DNA from: Clostridia bacterium
GTDB lineage: Bacteria; Bacillota; Clostridia; Christensenellales; Aristaeellaceae
Reading direction: 5' to 3'
Length of the DNA stretch: 64,000 nucleotides
Assembly: GCA_017501255.1 (NCBI GenBank)
Contig: JAFVXE010000014.1
Span: 1-64,000, forward strand
Shown here piece by piece: positions 1-7,393 of this stretch. Made by a program: the position numbers and the translations under genes. The notes under the pieces are model-generated. The model saw only the letters and a list, made by a program, of their open reading frames with translations. It did not search any database and was not told where the DNA came from. Each line of letters opens with the position of its first letter. The first letter of the stretch is position 1.

Positions 1-186
1 CAGAGCGTACAGGTTGTCAACGGTGGGCAGGCTCTTTCCTCGCTGCCACTTGTAGATTGCCTGGGGTTCTTCAAAGCCGAAGTAGGTTTGCAGATCCCGA
101 ACGGTCATGCCGCGTTCCTCGCGCAGGCGCATGATGTTCTTACCGGTTTCGACCATGTCGATTACCGGAAAAGGCTTCTGATGCAT
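1..186 (-). CDS. Cro/C1-type HTH regulator, 3' end outside window
   Basis: Sixty-two codons are visible before the left edge cuts the gene. After a start MHQKPFPVIDMVETG the protein shows a helix-turn-helix of the XRE type: an RLREERGMT segment, then a recognition stretch around FGFEEPQAIYKWQRGK, ending in the usual LPTVDNLYAL. It should bind DNA as a small repressor. The ATG is preceded by AAAGGAGG at good spacing. It diverges from the small genes to its right, so it may control them and itself. Such regulators are common in integrative elements, which fits the island setting. The target is unknown. Confidence 0.85.
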   Translation of the reverse strand, partial: MHQKPFPVIDMVETGKNIMRLREERGMTVRDLQTYFGFEEPQAIYKWQRGKSLPTVDNLYAL

Positions 187-220
187 GGCTTTCGCCTCCT
201 TTGCATTGTCGTGTCCTTAT

Positions 221-249
221 ATTATATTCTCTGAAGCACCTTATGACAA
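221..249 (-). promoter_or_regulatory. Sigma-A-type promoter of the HTH gene
   Basis: On the minus strand TTGTCA is followed after 17 bases by a perfect TATAAT, about 35 bases before the HTH start codon. A weaker rightward candidate, TTGCAT at 201 and TATATT at 223, overlaps it, so the intergenic region may fire both ways. Confidence 0.7.
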
Positions 250-273
250 GCGGTTTTTGACGCGGAGGGCTGG

Positions 274-660
274 ATGAAAAACTATTTTACACTTGAGCGA
301 TTTTCCCTGCTGTATGACCACTACGCATTCGTTGATGTGCCGGAATACTATGCTGATCAGCTGTTCATCCAGCATCAGGTGACGGTTCGTTTCGGAAATG
401 AATTCCAGCATCCGGATCAGCCGTATGTTGTAATCTTCTGCAAGGTTAGGAAACGAGATCGTACTAGGTTCCTTTCTGCGCTGGCTGAACTGAATCGCAA
501 GATGATCCTGTGCGGGTATCCCGGGTATGAGGAGTTCTGCACATCCTTTATCGCAAAAATGAACGACGGAGCAAAGGCGCTCCGGGAAAAGAGGTGTAAG
601 CCCAATGAAGCACATCCCATTGAAGAAACAGAGCAAGCGTGCTCAAAAAGAGCATCATGA
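274..660 (+). CDS. Hypothetical protein (128 aa)
   Basis: I do not recognise this protein. It starts MKNYFTLERFSLLYDHYAFVD after a GGAGGG site, has no signal peptide or membrane segment, and ends in a charged, lysine/arginine-rich tail. The middle (FGNEFQHPDQPYVVIFCKVRKRD) could be a small alpha/beta fold. It begins a run of small same-strand genes that looks like accessory cargo of a mobile element. Its last 56 bases overlap, in another frame, the next small gene. The ribosome site and coding character make it probably real, but no function is proposed. Confidence 0.6.
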   Translation: MKNYFTLERFSLLYDHYAFVDVPEYYADQLFIQHQVTVRFGNEFQHPDQPYVVIFCKVRKRDRTRFLSALAELNRKMILCGYPGYEEFCTSFIAKMNDGAKALREKRCKPNEAHPIEETEQACSKRAS

Positions 661-781
661 CAAACAGCGCGGTTCGTGGAATGGCGTGGTACCCGTTACG
701 CGGGTGATACCGAACAAGAGGGCTTATGACCGCAATAGAGCTAAACAGGCAGATCGAGGCTTCCGAGCAGCAGAGGGCTGA
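605..781 (+). CDS. Small basic hypothetical protein (58 aa)
   Basis: This short frame starts MKHIPLKKQSKRAQKEHHDK, eight bases after a good GAGGTG ribosome site. It is very basic, with a QRGSWNGV segment and a lysine/arginine-rich C-terminal half, so nucleic-acid contact is possible but unproven. From memory, small proteins of this look (KKQSKRAQ...RGSWNGV) recur among accessory genes of Firmicute integrative elements; I could not check this. It overlaps both neighbours by 56 bases in different frames, suggesting tight translational coupling or a wrong start in one neighbour. Confidence 0.5.
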   Translation: MKHIPLKKQSKRAQKEHHDKQRGSWNGVVPVTRVIPNKRAYDRNRAKQADRGFRAAEG

Positions 782-1088
782 ACTGATCCCTCCGCAGTCG
801 AAACGACGGACGGGACGTGCGTACAGAGGCATGATGAATGAGCGGAAATTCAAGCATCTCTTCAGAATCGTCACGCATGGATACCGGCCGCATGCTGGTT
901 ATGTGGATTGGTCATATGTTGATGGCAAGTGGATGCCCACAGGAAAATACATAAAGTACCCTAAGAACAGCAACTGCCAGAACTGGTGCAAAAGGGCATC
1001 CAGCGCAAGGATGCGCAAGTATATGGATCTCCCGCATAAGGGAAACAGCTATCGCCGGGTTTTCGATTACTGGTGGACGCTGTACTGA
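726..1088 (+). CDS. Hypothetical protein (up to 120 aa)
   Basis: Unrecognised function. The conserved-looking core begins at the double methionine MMNERKFKHLF and is rich in aromatic and basic residues (HGYRPHAGYVDWSYVDG, NSYRRVFDYWWTLY at the end). No membrane segment is visible. Two starts compete: the upstream ATG with AGAGGG only three bases away, or the in-frame ATGs at 831 and 834, which would remove the overlap with the preceding 58-aa gene. I favour neither strongly. Its position in a same-strand string of small genes suggests mobile-element cargo. Confidence 0.6.
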   Translation: MTAIELNRQIEASEQQRAELIPPQSKRRTGRAYRGMMNERKFKHLFRIVTHGYRPHAGYVDWSYVDGKWMPTGKYIKYPKNSNCQNWCKRASSARMRKYMDLPHKGNSYRRVFDYWWTLY

Positions 1089-1100
1089 TCGGAGGTATTT

Positions 1101-1736
1101 ATGGAGATTATCGGAAATGCAGTAATCCAGAAGGACGGAACACTGCTATTGCCGCAGGAGATAATCCGGCGGCTGGAACTCAAATTCGGTGATGAACTCT
1201 TCTTCGTCGCAAAAGGCGGAGAGATTACAATAAGCAAGCTGCCGGACGCAATGAAGCGAACGGTTGATTACTATCTGGCAATAGGCTGTGACCGCCTTGC
1301 TGCCGAGTATTATGCTGGTGGCCGCAAAAGGCTGACGGGTGTAAAAGCCAATCCGGATTATACGCTTATCCTCACTTACGAAGAACGAGAAGAACGCATA
1401 TATGACTGCAAACCGCTTCTTGATAAGGGCGGTGTATTTGTGCATCTTCGGAAATATGAGAACTTTGCCCGGGTGTTTATTGAGTACGGCGCTGTATGCT
1501 GGGACATCGATCCCAACATAGACAGCAATGAAGTGTGGAACAACCGTATCGATCTTTGCCCCGATTCTTGCTACATTGACAGCACTCCTGCATGTGCAAA
1601 AGGGCTGACACGTGATGATATGCTTAGTGCTAAGGATGCAATGCTGGCAATGGGCATTGATATTCAGGATGAGGAAGCAGTTGCTGGATTTGCAGTGTCC
1701 CGAAAAGTCCTCGGGCTGGATCGGAGGAAGAAATGA
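1101..1736 (+). CDS. AbrB-like and DUF2442 two-domain protein
   Basis: Residues 1-50 (MEIIGNAVIQKDGTLLLPQEIIRRLELKFGDELFF in two parts) match a SpoVT/AbrB swapped-hairpin DNA-binding domain. Residues about 80-140 look like DUF2442: an NPDYTLILTY strand, a YDCKPLLDKGGVF stretch and an aromatic VCWDIDPN close. DUF2442 proteins often sit in toxin-antitoxin-like loci, but no toxin is evident here. The gene starts ATG after GGAGG and its stop overlaps the next gene's start (ATGA), so the two are co-translated. A regulatory role is likely; the target is unknown. Confidence 0.7.
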   Translation: MEIIGNAVIQKDGTLLLPQEIIRRLELKFGDELFFVAKGGEITISKLPDAMKRTVDYYLAIGCDRLAAEYYAGGRKRLTGVKANPDYTLILTYEEREERIYDCKPLLDKGGVFVHLRKYENFARVFIEYGAVCWDIDPNIDSNEVWNNRIDLCPDSCYIDSTPACAKGLTRDDMLSAKDAMLAMGIDIQDEEAVAGFAVSRKVLGLDRRKK

Positions 1737-2437
1737 TATACCTGACTGGTGATACGCATGGCAAGTTTGACCGCATTGGCGCTTTCTGTGACAAGATGCA
1801 GACAAGCCGTGATGATATTCTGATTATTCTTGGCGATGCCGGTATCAACTTCCATGCCGGCGCCCTTGACATACTCCGCAAGGAGTACCTTAGCAAACTG
1901 CCGATTACGCTCCTGTGCATCCACGGCAACCACGAACGCCGGCCTGAAAGCCTGCCGTACTATGGCGAGCAGGAATGGCGCGGCGGCAAGGTTTATGTGG
2001 AAGAAAGGTATCCGAATATCCTGTTTGCTAAGGATGGCGAAGTGTACGATCTGTATGGCAGGAAAGCCATTGCCATTGGCGGCGCCTACAGCATCGACAA
2101 GGCATGGCGAATCGAAGGACAAAGCTGGTGGGCAGATGAACAGCCCTCCTCGGAGATCAAGACCCGGGTGGAACAGGTTCTGGATCGGCTGAACTGGCAG
2201 ATAGATATTGTGCTGTCTCACACAACCCCGCTGAAGTATGAGCCGATAGAGGTTTTCCTTCCGAGCATTGATCAGTCGAAGGTGGACAAAAGCACAGAAG
2301 AATGGCTGGATGGCATCGAAACACGGCTGGAGTATGGGCATTGGTACTGCGGTCATTATCACACGGAAAAGAAGATCGACAGGCTGCAGATCATGTTCAA
2401 CGATTATGCGGTACTGGAGGCAGACTGTACATGCTGA
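1733..2437 (+). CDS. Metallophosphoesterase (calcineurin-like)
   Basis: All signature motifs of the calcineurin-like fold are present in order: GDTHG at residues 6-10, GDAG near 34, GNHE near 63, an SH pair near 163, and GHYH near 207. These bind the two-metal centre that hydrolyses phosphodiesters or phosphomonoesters. The length of 234 aa is normal for a single-domain cytoplasmic enzyme. It overlaps the AbrB/DUF2442 gene upstream and the 107-aa gene downstream, so all three form one translation unit. The substrate cannot be told from sequence. Related enzymes occur in phage and integrative elements. Confidence 0.85.
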   Translation: MIYLTGDTHGKFDRIGAFCDKMQTSRDDILIILGDAGINFHAGALDILRKEYLSKLPITLLCIHGNHERRPESLPYYGEQEWRGGKVYVEERYPNILFAKDGEVYDLYGRKAIAIGGAYSIDKAWRIEGQSWWADEQPSSEIKTRVEQVLDRLNWQIDIVLSHTTPLKYEPIEVFLPSIDQSKVDKSTEEWLDGIETRLEYGHWYCGHYHTEKKIDRLQIMFNDYAVLEADCTC

Positions 2438-2754
2438 CAAGAGAAACCTTTGTAGATGCGATCAGTAAGATCAAAAAGCACGAAGAGTTGATGGAACGCT
2501 TGGATTCCGTATGCAGGGAGTTTGGTGCCTTTCGCCCCAGCCTTGACTTTGGCAATCTCCACCTGCAGGCCTTGCTGGAGGTTTTGAAGGAAGCAATGAA
2601 CGATGAATATGACTATATCAGCTGGTGGCTGTATGAAGGCACCGATCATATTGTCTCTTGGGAAGAGAATGGCAAGAAAGTCTCTGTGGATCTGACGGAG
2701 ATAAATGCTCTATACGATTTTCTGGTAGAAAACGCATCAAAGCCGGATTCTTGA
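2431..2754 (+). CDS. Hypothetical acidic protein (107 aa)
   Basis: Translation from the ATG that overlaps the end of the phosphoesterase gene by seven bases gives an acidic, soluble, mostly helical protein. It opens MLTRETFVDAISKIKKHEE and has a tryptophan pair in YDYISWWLYEG. The frame stays open upstream, but the overlapping start fits the tight packing of this cluster better. I do not recognise the family. The gene's stop lies inside the -35 element of the promoter module that drives the next gene. Confidence 0.65.
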   Translation: MLTRETFVDAISKIKKHEELMERLDSVCREFGAFRPSLDFGNLHLQALLEVLKEAMNDEYDYISWWLYEGTDHIVSWEENGKKVSVDLTEINALYDFLVENASKPDS

Positions 2755-2789
2755 CTTCTGCTCCATTTAGAGCGTATATGGTCATGCGC
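2751..2789 (+). promoter_or_regulatory. Promoter module, copy 1
   Basis: TTGACT and TATATG separated by 18 bases form a plausible promoter. It lies inside a segment repeated at 3199-3237: bases 2763-2789 match 3211-3237 with one mismatch, and the -35 elements also match. In both copies the module is followed by a short leader containing CAGCGAC, then a GAGGTG ribosome site and a small gene. Confidence 0.6.
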
Positions 2790-2823
2790 CGTCAGCAGCG
2801 ACTAAAAACGAAGAGGTGATAAA

Positions 2824-3207
2824 ATGTCCACTACATACTACATCTGTAGGAAGCATGAATATGAACGCTCCGAAGCGATCATCAGCTACATCGAGCGTAT
2901 CCGCAGAACCTTGTTCAGCTATCTGGATGCATCTCTTCCTCCGGAACTCAAGGATGATGTTCAGCTGACGGATGATCTGGAAGACGCCATTTCCCCGATG
3001 TGCAGGGAATTGAATCATCAGATCGGCTACGACCCGGAGGTACGCCTTTGCACCTTTACCAACAGCAGGATCGTCTGGCACAGCGCGGAAACTGCTGAGG
3101 CTGGCTTCAAAGAAACGGATGAACTGGTTGTCATTGATGAGTATGGCAAAGCCCAGCCGTTGAAGGAGTTCCTTGCATCCATAGGCGTCAAATATAACTT
3201 GACTTAA
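2824..3207 (+). CDS. Hypothetical protein (127 aa)
   Basis: Not recognised. The start MSTTYYICRKHEYERSEAI follows a clear GAGGTG site. The N-terminal half is predicted helical (ISYIERIRRTLFSYLD), followed by an acidic stretch and a C-terminal part with a VRLCTFTNSRIVWHS strand pair. There is no signal peptide or membrane helix. It has its own promoter, which is shared in sequence with the next gene's promoter, so the two may be co-regulated rather than co-transcribed. Confidence 0.65.
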   Translation: MSTTYYICRKHEYERSEAIISYIERIRRTLFSYLDASLPPELKDDVQLTDDLEDAISPMCRELNHQIGYDPEVRLCTFTNSRIVWHSAETAEAGFKETDELVVIDEYGKAQPLKEFLASIGVKYNLT

Positions 3208-3237
3208 TCGCCATTCAGAGCGTATATGGTCATGCGC
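3199..3237 (+). promoter_or_regulatory. Promoter module, copy 2
   Basis: Second copy of the module at 2751: TTGACT, 18 bases, TATATG, then TCATGCGC. The -35 overlaps the stop region of the preceding gene exactly as in copy 1. The spacing within the module is identical in the two copies, pointing to a duplicated, selected control element. Confidence 0.6.
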
Positions 3238-3273
3238 TGGACACCAGCGACAAACAAGAAAGAGGTGCAGACC

Positions 3274-3480
3274 ATGACTTACAAGGAACTTAAGGAATTG
3301 GTGGCCGGTAAAGAACTGCCCTGCGGCGGCACGAACGATGAAGGTGAGACTGTCATCATCGAGCATGAAAAGAACGAAGGCGATCCTCGTTTTCACCTGA
3401 CTACCGTGCAGAACAACGGCTGGCTCAGGCACAACTACATCTACGAAGATGGCAGCAGAGAAGAACTTTTTGAGAAGTGA
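3274..3480 (+). CDS. Small hypothetical protein (68 aa)
   Basis: The start MTYKELKELVAGKELPCGG follows AGAGGTG at good spacing. An upstream in-frame ATG at 3226 lies inside the promoter module and is less likely. The protein is small, soluble and charged, and shows strand-like segments (ETVIIEHEKN, RFHLTTVQNNGW). I know no family for it. It ends just before a ribosome site for the next gene, so it is probably co-transcribed with the zinc-ribbon-like gene downstream. Confidence 0.6.
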   Translation: MTYKELKELVAGKELPCGGTNDEGETVIIEHEKNEGDPRFHLTTVQNNGWLRHNYIYEDGSREELFEK

Positions 3481-3492
3481 GGAGGTGCGCTG

Positions 3493-3765
3493 ATGGGCGC
3501 AGTTTGCAAGATTTGCGGCAAAAACATGATGAAGGCCAAAGGCTGCAGTATCCCCAAAATCCACATTAGCGGCAAGGTGTACGACCGCATCAAGGTTGGT
3601 GCTCCTGGGGACTTTGATGAGGGAAGGGCGGAAAACACCCGATGCCACGATTGTAATGCATTGTTCGGTCACCTTCACCATTGGGGATGCGACGCGGAAC
3701 GCTGTCCAGCATGCAGTGGCCAGCTGATCAGTTGCGACTGTGGGGATGTTTTCATCGAAGGATGA
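3493..3765 (+). CDS. Cysteine-rich zinc-ribbon-like protein (90 aa)
   Basis: The protein contains CKIC near the start, CHDC in the middle, then CPAC and CDC near the end, with histidines in GHLHHWG. This layout suggests two zinc-binding knuckles. It has no other domain. GAGGAGGTG lies just before the ATG. A terminator follows directly, so this is the last gene of the small-gene string. A role in protein or nucleic-acid binding is possible, but nothing in the sequence decides it. Confidence 0.65.
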   Translation: MGAVCKICGKNMMKAKGCSIPKIHISGKVYDRIKVGAPGDFDEGRAENTRCHDCNALFGHLHHWGCDAERCPACSGQLISCDCGDVFIEG

Positions 3766-3781
3766 CTTGATTGACATTTGC

Positions 3782-3825
3782 AAAGGAGATTTTGTTCAGC
3801 GATGAACAAGGTCTCCTTTTTTATT
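3782..3825 (+). terminator. Rho-independent terminator of the small-gene cluster
   Basis: An outer stem AAGGAGA/TCTCCTT encloses an inner perfect stem TTGTTCA/TGAACAA and ends in six T residues. It closes the transcription unit ending at 3765. Confidence 0.85.
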
Positions 3826-3879
3826 GGTCATAAAGTCTATTAACTATAAAGTGTTTATACGCACCTATTTGTAACTATC

Positions 3880-3908
3880 TTGCGCAGTCAATATCAATAC
3901 GCTATAAT
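3880..3908 (+). promoter_or_regulatory. Promoter of the HxlR-SirTM cluster
   Basis: TTGCGC is followed after 17 bases by a perfect TATAAT. The start codon of the HxlR gene lies about 45 bases downstream. The poor -35 box would fit control by the HxlR protein or another factor. Confidence 0.65.
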
Positions 3909-3953
3909 ATTATGTAACACGAGTTTGGAAACTACCCGGATGAGGAGACAGTT

Positions 3954-4280
3954 ATGAAAACAAAGAACGAATTGCCCGAATGCCCAGTGGCAACCTGTGT
4001 TCAAATGATCGGCAGCAAGTGGAAGCTGCTCATCCTGCGCAATCTGCTCGTACGTCCGTGGCGCTTCAATGAACTGCAGAAAAGCATAGACGGCATCAGC
4101 CAGAAGGTTCTGACAGACAGCCTGCGCGCCATGGAAGCAGACGGTCTTGTACTGAGGACGGCCTATGCCGAGGTGCCGCCGCGCGTGGAGTATTCTCTGA
4201 CGGAGCTTGGCGAATCGCTGCGCCCGATCCTTGCTGCCATGCAGCAGTGGGGCGAGAACTATAAGGATAATCAAAAATAA
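3954..4280 (+). CDS. HxlR-family transcriptional regulator
   Basis: A 108-aa winged-helix protein with the HxlR hallmarks: an N-terminal CPVATC segment (cysteines 10 and 15), GSKWKLLILRNLL, RFNELQKSIDGISQKVLTDSLRAMEADGL in two parts, and VEYSLTELG. The cysteine just before the GSKW helix is conserved in many HxlR proteins. In Bacillus HypR and YodB it senses electrophiles or disulfide stress. It heads a same-strand cluster with a nitroreductase and ADP-ribosylation enzymes, so redox or quinone stress is a reasonable inducer. A GAGGAG site precedes the ATG. Confidence 0.92.
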   Translation: MKTKNELPECPVATCVQMIGSKWKLLILRNLLVRPWRFNELQKSIDGISQKVLTDSLRAMEADGLVLRTAYAEVPPRVEYSLTELGESLRPILAAMQQWGENYKDNQK

Positions 4281-4295
4281 AGGGAGACTGCTTAC

Positions 4296-4892
4296 ATGGA
4301 TATGCTTTCGATGATGAAGCAAAGACGCTCGATCCGCAAATACTTGGACAAGAAGGTAGAATGGGAAAAACTGGAGAAAATCGCCGAGGCGGGTATTTAT
4401 GCCCCCAACCCCGGCGGCGCTCAGGGTACAACCGTCATCATGCTGGATGACGCTGAAGTGATCGACAGAATCGGAGTCATCAACGCAGCATGCGAAAACC
4501 GCAACTGGAGTGGCAGAAGCGTTTCGGCGGATCAGCCGTCGATCATTGATGATCTGTCCATCAAAAGCGGCTTCTATGGCTGCCCGGCGCTAGGAATTGT
4601 GTGCATTCCCAAAGATAGAAAAACGTTTGTCAACGGCATCGGCGCAGCGTTTACTACTGCCGAAAACATGGTAATGGAAGCTTATTCTCTGGATGTTTCC
4701 AGCTGTATCGTCGGACGTGCTGAAGCAACGTTCGAAAAGCCCGAAATGCAGGCGCTTCTGTCTGAATGGGGCCTTGACGAGAAATATATGCCGCTGGTTT
4801 TCGTATGCCTGGGCTATATTGACGGCGCATATCCGCAGGCCAAACCTCGCAAGGAAGGTCGGCTGCTTTACATCAAAAAGGAGAACGCATAA
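4296..4892 (+). CDS. Nitroreductase-family flavoprotein
   Basis: A 198-aa protein with the nitroreductase start MMKQRRSIRKY (FMN phosphate contact) and the later GAAFTTAENMVMEAYSLDVSS helix and strand typical of the fold. Such enzymes use FMN and NAD(P)H to reduce nitroaromatics, quinones or flavins. Nitroreductases are frequent HxlR targets, and this one starts 15 bases after its regulator. An N-terminal NPGGAQ loop and a central cysteine-containing segment are visible, but the substrate cannot be predicted. It is followed directly by the sirtuin, whose start codon touches its stop. Confidence 0.88.
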   Translation: MDMLSMMKQRRSIRKYLDKKVEWEKLEKIAEAGIYAPNPGGAQGTTVIMLDDAEVIDRIGVINAACENRNWSGRSVSADQPSIIDDLSIKSGFYGCPALGIVCIPKDRKTFVNGIGAAFTTAENMVMEAYSLDVSSCIVGRAEATFEKPEMQALLSEWGLDEKYMPLVFVCLGYIDGAYPQAKPRKEGRLLYIKKENA

Positions 4893-5714
4893 ATGATCGA
4901 AAGGCTAAAGTGCGCCATTGCAGAAGCAGACGCCATTGTCATTGGCGCGGGAGCCGGTCTTTCCACGTCGGCGGGATTCACCTACTCCGGTGGGCGTTTT
5001 GAAAAGTACTTTTCTGATTTCAGGGAAAAGTATGGCTTTGAGGATATGTATTCCGGTGCGTTTTATCCGTATCAAACGCAGGAGGAGATGTGGGCATTCT
5101 GGAGCAGGAACATTCTCGTCAACCGCTACATGGATGCACCCAAGCCGTTATATCGTCAGATTCTGTCGCTGGTACAGGACAAGGAGTACTTCGTCATCAC
5201 TACAAATGTAGATCATTGCTTCCAGAAAGCCGGGATCGACAAGGCAAGGCTGTTCTACACGCAAGGAGATTACGGTCTGTTCCAGTGCAGCGTGCCCTGC
5301 CATCAGGAGACCTACGACAACGAACAGGCTGTCCGTCAGATGCTTGCACAGCAGAAGGATCTGCGCATCCCATCTGAACTGATCCCGCGCTGCCCGAAGT
5401 GCGGAAAACCCATGACCATGAACCTGCGCTCTGACAACCGATTCGTGGAGGATGAAGGCTGGAAGGAAGCGGCAACGAGGTACGAGCTTTTCCTGCTGGA
5501 CCATAAAATGGAGAGGATCCTGTTCCTTGAGCTGGGCGTTGGCTACAATACGCCCGTGATCATCAAGTATCCCTTCTGGCAGATGACCTATCAGAATCCA
5601 CAGGCTACTTACGCCTGCATCAACTTCGGCGAGGCAGCGTGTCCCAAGGAAATTGTGAATCAATCCATCTGCATCAATGCAGATATCGGAGAAGTCATTG
5701 AGCAACTGCTGTAA
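4893..5714 (+). CDS. Class M sirtuin (SirTM) protein ADP-ribosyltransferase
   Basis: A 273-aa SIR2-fold protein. GAGAGLSTSAGF at residues 18-29 is the NAD-binding loop, TTNVDHC at 103-109 carries the sirtuin Asn/Asp pair, and CPKC near 167 begins a zinc knuckle. Where deacylase sirtuins have the catalytic histidine, this one has glutamine (YTQGDYG, Q124), 19 residues after N105. This is the class M pattern, whose known members ADP-ribosylate proteins rather than deacetylate them. Known SirTM genes sit with a macrodomain hydrolase, a GcvH-like carrier and a lipoate ligase. The macrodomain is here, two genes on; the carrier and ligase are not in the window. Confidence 0.9.
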   Translation: MIERLKCAIAEADAIVIGAGAGLSTSAGFTYSGGRFEKYFSDFREKYGFEDMYSGAFYPYQTQEEMWAFWSRNILVNRYMDAPKPLYRQILSLVQDKEYFVITTNVDHCFQKAGIDKARLFYTQGDYGLFQCSVPCHQETYDNEQAVRQMLAQQKDLRIPSELIPRCPKCGKPMTMNLRSDNRFVEDEGWKEAATRYELFLLDHKMERILFLELGVGYNTPVIIKYPFWQMTYQNPQATYACINFGEAACPKEIVNQSICINADIGEVIEQLL

Positions 5715-5725
5715 AGGAGACCGCC

Positions 5726-6601
5726 ATGCACGACATCTGGAATCCGTGGCACGGCTGCGTGAAGTGCAGCGAAGGCTGCCAGCATTGCTATATGTTCTTT
5801 CAAGACAGAATGCGCGGCCACGACGGCAGTGAGATATTCCGAACAAAAGCGAAATTCGATTATCCCATCCAGCGCGACCGAAAGGGTCGGTATCGTGTGC
5901 AAAGCGGAGAACTGATCCGCGTGTGTATGACATCCGACTTCTTTCTGAAGGAAGCGGATGCGTGGCGCAATGATGCGTGGGATATCATCCGTCAGCGCAG
6001 AGATGTGAAGTTTTTTTTGCTGACCAAGCGCCCGGAACGCGTGAAGGATTGTCTGCCAGATGACTGGGGTGACGGCTGGGAGAATGTATTCTTCAATGTG
6101 ACGTGCGAAAACCAACGTCGCGCGGACGAACGCGTCCCGATTTTGCTGGAGCTTCCGTTCAAGCATAAAGGCATTATGTGCGCGCCCTTTATCGGCCCGG
6201 TGAGCATAGAAAAGTATCTGCCTTCAGGCCAGATCGAGCAAGTGATCTGCGGCGGCGAGAACTATGACGGCGCACGCCCCTGCGATTTTGACTGGGTGAA
6301 GCAGCTGCGCCGGGAATGTAAGGCTTATAACATCACCTTCTGCTTCATCGAAACCGGAACGCATTTCATCAAGGACGGAAAACACTACAACATACCAAAG
6401 AAACTGGTTCAAAGCCAGATGGCGCACAAGTCCGGCGTGAACTATTCGGGTAAGCCGATGGAATTCATCCTGACCGATGCGCTGGGATTGCCGCTTCCGA
6501 AGGAGAGTCTGTATGTGCCGCACTACAAAAAGAACTGCCACATCTGCGGCAGCAAGCTGATCTGCAATGGATGCTCGGATTGCGGGAGGTGTAAGGAATG
6601 A
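5726..6601 (+). CDS. DUF5131 (phage Gp37/Gp68-like) Fe-S protein
   Basis: A 291-aa protein opening with WNPWHGCVKCSEGCQHCY. The cysteine spacing C-x6-C-x2-C (with an extra cysteine) matches DUF5131 proteins, which resemble radical-SAM enzymes and probably bind an iron-sulfur cluster. TSDFF, LLTKRPERV, TCENQ and GGEN motifs follow as in the family, and a C-terminal CHICG...CNGCSDCGRC tail could hold further metal. It lies between the sirtuin and the macrodomain gene and overlaps the latter by four bases. The reaction is unknown. Its place inside an ADP-ribosylation cluster is unusual. Confidence 0.85.
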   Translation: MHDIWNPWHGCVKCSEGCQHCYMFFQDRMRGHDGSEIFRTKAKFDYPIQRDRKGRYRVQSGELIRVCMTSDFFLKEADAWRNDAWDIIRQRRDVKFFLLTKRPERVKDCLPDDWGDGWENVFFNVTCENQRRADERVPILLELPFKHKGIMCAPFIGPVSIEKYLPSGQIEQVICGGENYDGARPCDFDWVKQLRRECKAYNITFCFIETGTHFIKDGKHYNIPKKLVQSQMAHKSGVNYSGKPMEFILTDALGLPLPKESLYVPHYKKNCHICGSKLICNGCSDCGRCKE

Positions 6602-7383
6602 GCAGACTGGAGAATCTGCAGCATTTGAACAAAATGCTGCTTGAGGACATGCCTGAATACAAAGCGCAAGCGCAATCCTTTCCGCAGGAGGAGGCTGCCC
6701 AGTGGCGGCTGTTCCGTTCGCTGGTCAACGTCCGTGAACCCGGCGACATGCCTGGAGATTTTTATCTCCTGCAGGATCTGTTCCTGCAGAGAGAAATCGC
6801 TGCGAAGGGAATCACTCGCTGGCGCAGCCTGCCCTCCCGGCAGAACGGCATCAGCCTGTGGAAGGGCGATATTACCACGCTGGAGGCGGACGCCATCGTC
6901 AATGCGGCCAACAGCGGCATGACCGGCTGCTACTACCCTTGTCACGGATGCATCGACAACGCCATCCATACCTACGCGGGTATTCAGCTTCGAAAAGCCT
7001 GTGCAGAGATGATGCAGGACCAGAGACACCCCGAACCGACGGGAAAGGCGAAAATCACGCCTGCATTCAACCTGCCCAGCAGGTATGTGATCCATACCGT
7101 TGGCCCCATCGTACAGGGAACGCTGACGCAGAAGCATAAGGAACTGCTGGCAAGCTGCTACCGTTCCTGCCTGAAGCTGGCTGATGAAAGCGGTCTTGAA
7201 AGCATCGCCTTCTGCTGCATATCCACAGGAGAGTTTCATTTCCCCAATGAGGAAGCCGCGCTGATCGCCCTACATGAAGTACAGGTATATCACCGCGCGG
7301 GCGGAGCATGCCATGTGATCTTCAACGTATTTGGCGATAAAGACTGGTTGATCTACGACCAACTGCTAAATGAACCGGAATAA
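6598..7383 (+). CDS. Zinc-containing macrodomain ADP-ribosylhydrolase
   Basis: A 261-aa protein. Residues about 85-260 form a macrodomain: WKGDITTLEADAIVNAANS (88-106) binds ADP-ribose, and the loop GCYYPCHGCIDNAIH (110-124) is the signature of the zinc macrodomain class that partners SirTM in staphylococci and streptococci. The first 80 residues are a helical extension also seen in that class. It should remove ADP-ribose that the sirtuin attaches. Its ATG overlaps the DUF5131 stop, so the two are coupled. Confidence 0.92.
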   Translation: MSRLENLQHLNKMLLEDMPEYKAQAQSFPQEEAAQWRLFRSLVNVREPGDMPGDFYLLQDLFLQREIAAKGITRWRSLPSRQNGISLWKGDITTLEADAIVNAANSGMTGCYYPCHGCIDNAIHTYAGIQLRKACAEMMQDQRHPEPTGKAKITPAFNLPSRYVIHTVGPIVQGTLTQKHKELLASCYRSCLKLADESGLESIAFCCISTGEFHFPNEEAALIALHEVQVYHRAGGACHVIFNVFGDKDWLIYDQLLNEPE

Positions 7384-7393
7384 AGGAGATCGT

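Noticed and set aside
1101..2437. AbrB-domain gene plus neighbour as a toxin-antitoxin pair
   Set aside because: The AbrB-like domain is fused to DUF2442 and the neighbour is a metallophosphoesterase, not a known toxin family.
1664..2440. A 258-codon minus-strand frame opposite the phosphoesterase gene
   Set aside because: The plus-strand gene has a full set of phosphoesterase motifs and fits a coupled gene string; the minus frame has no ribosome site.
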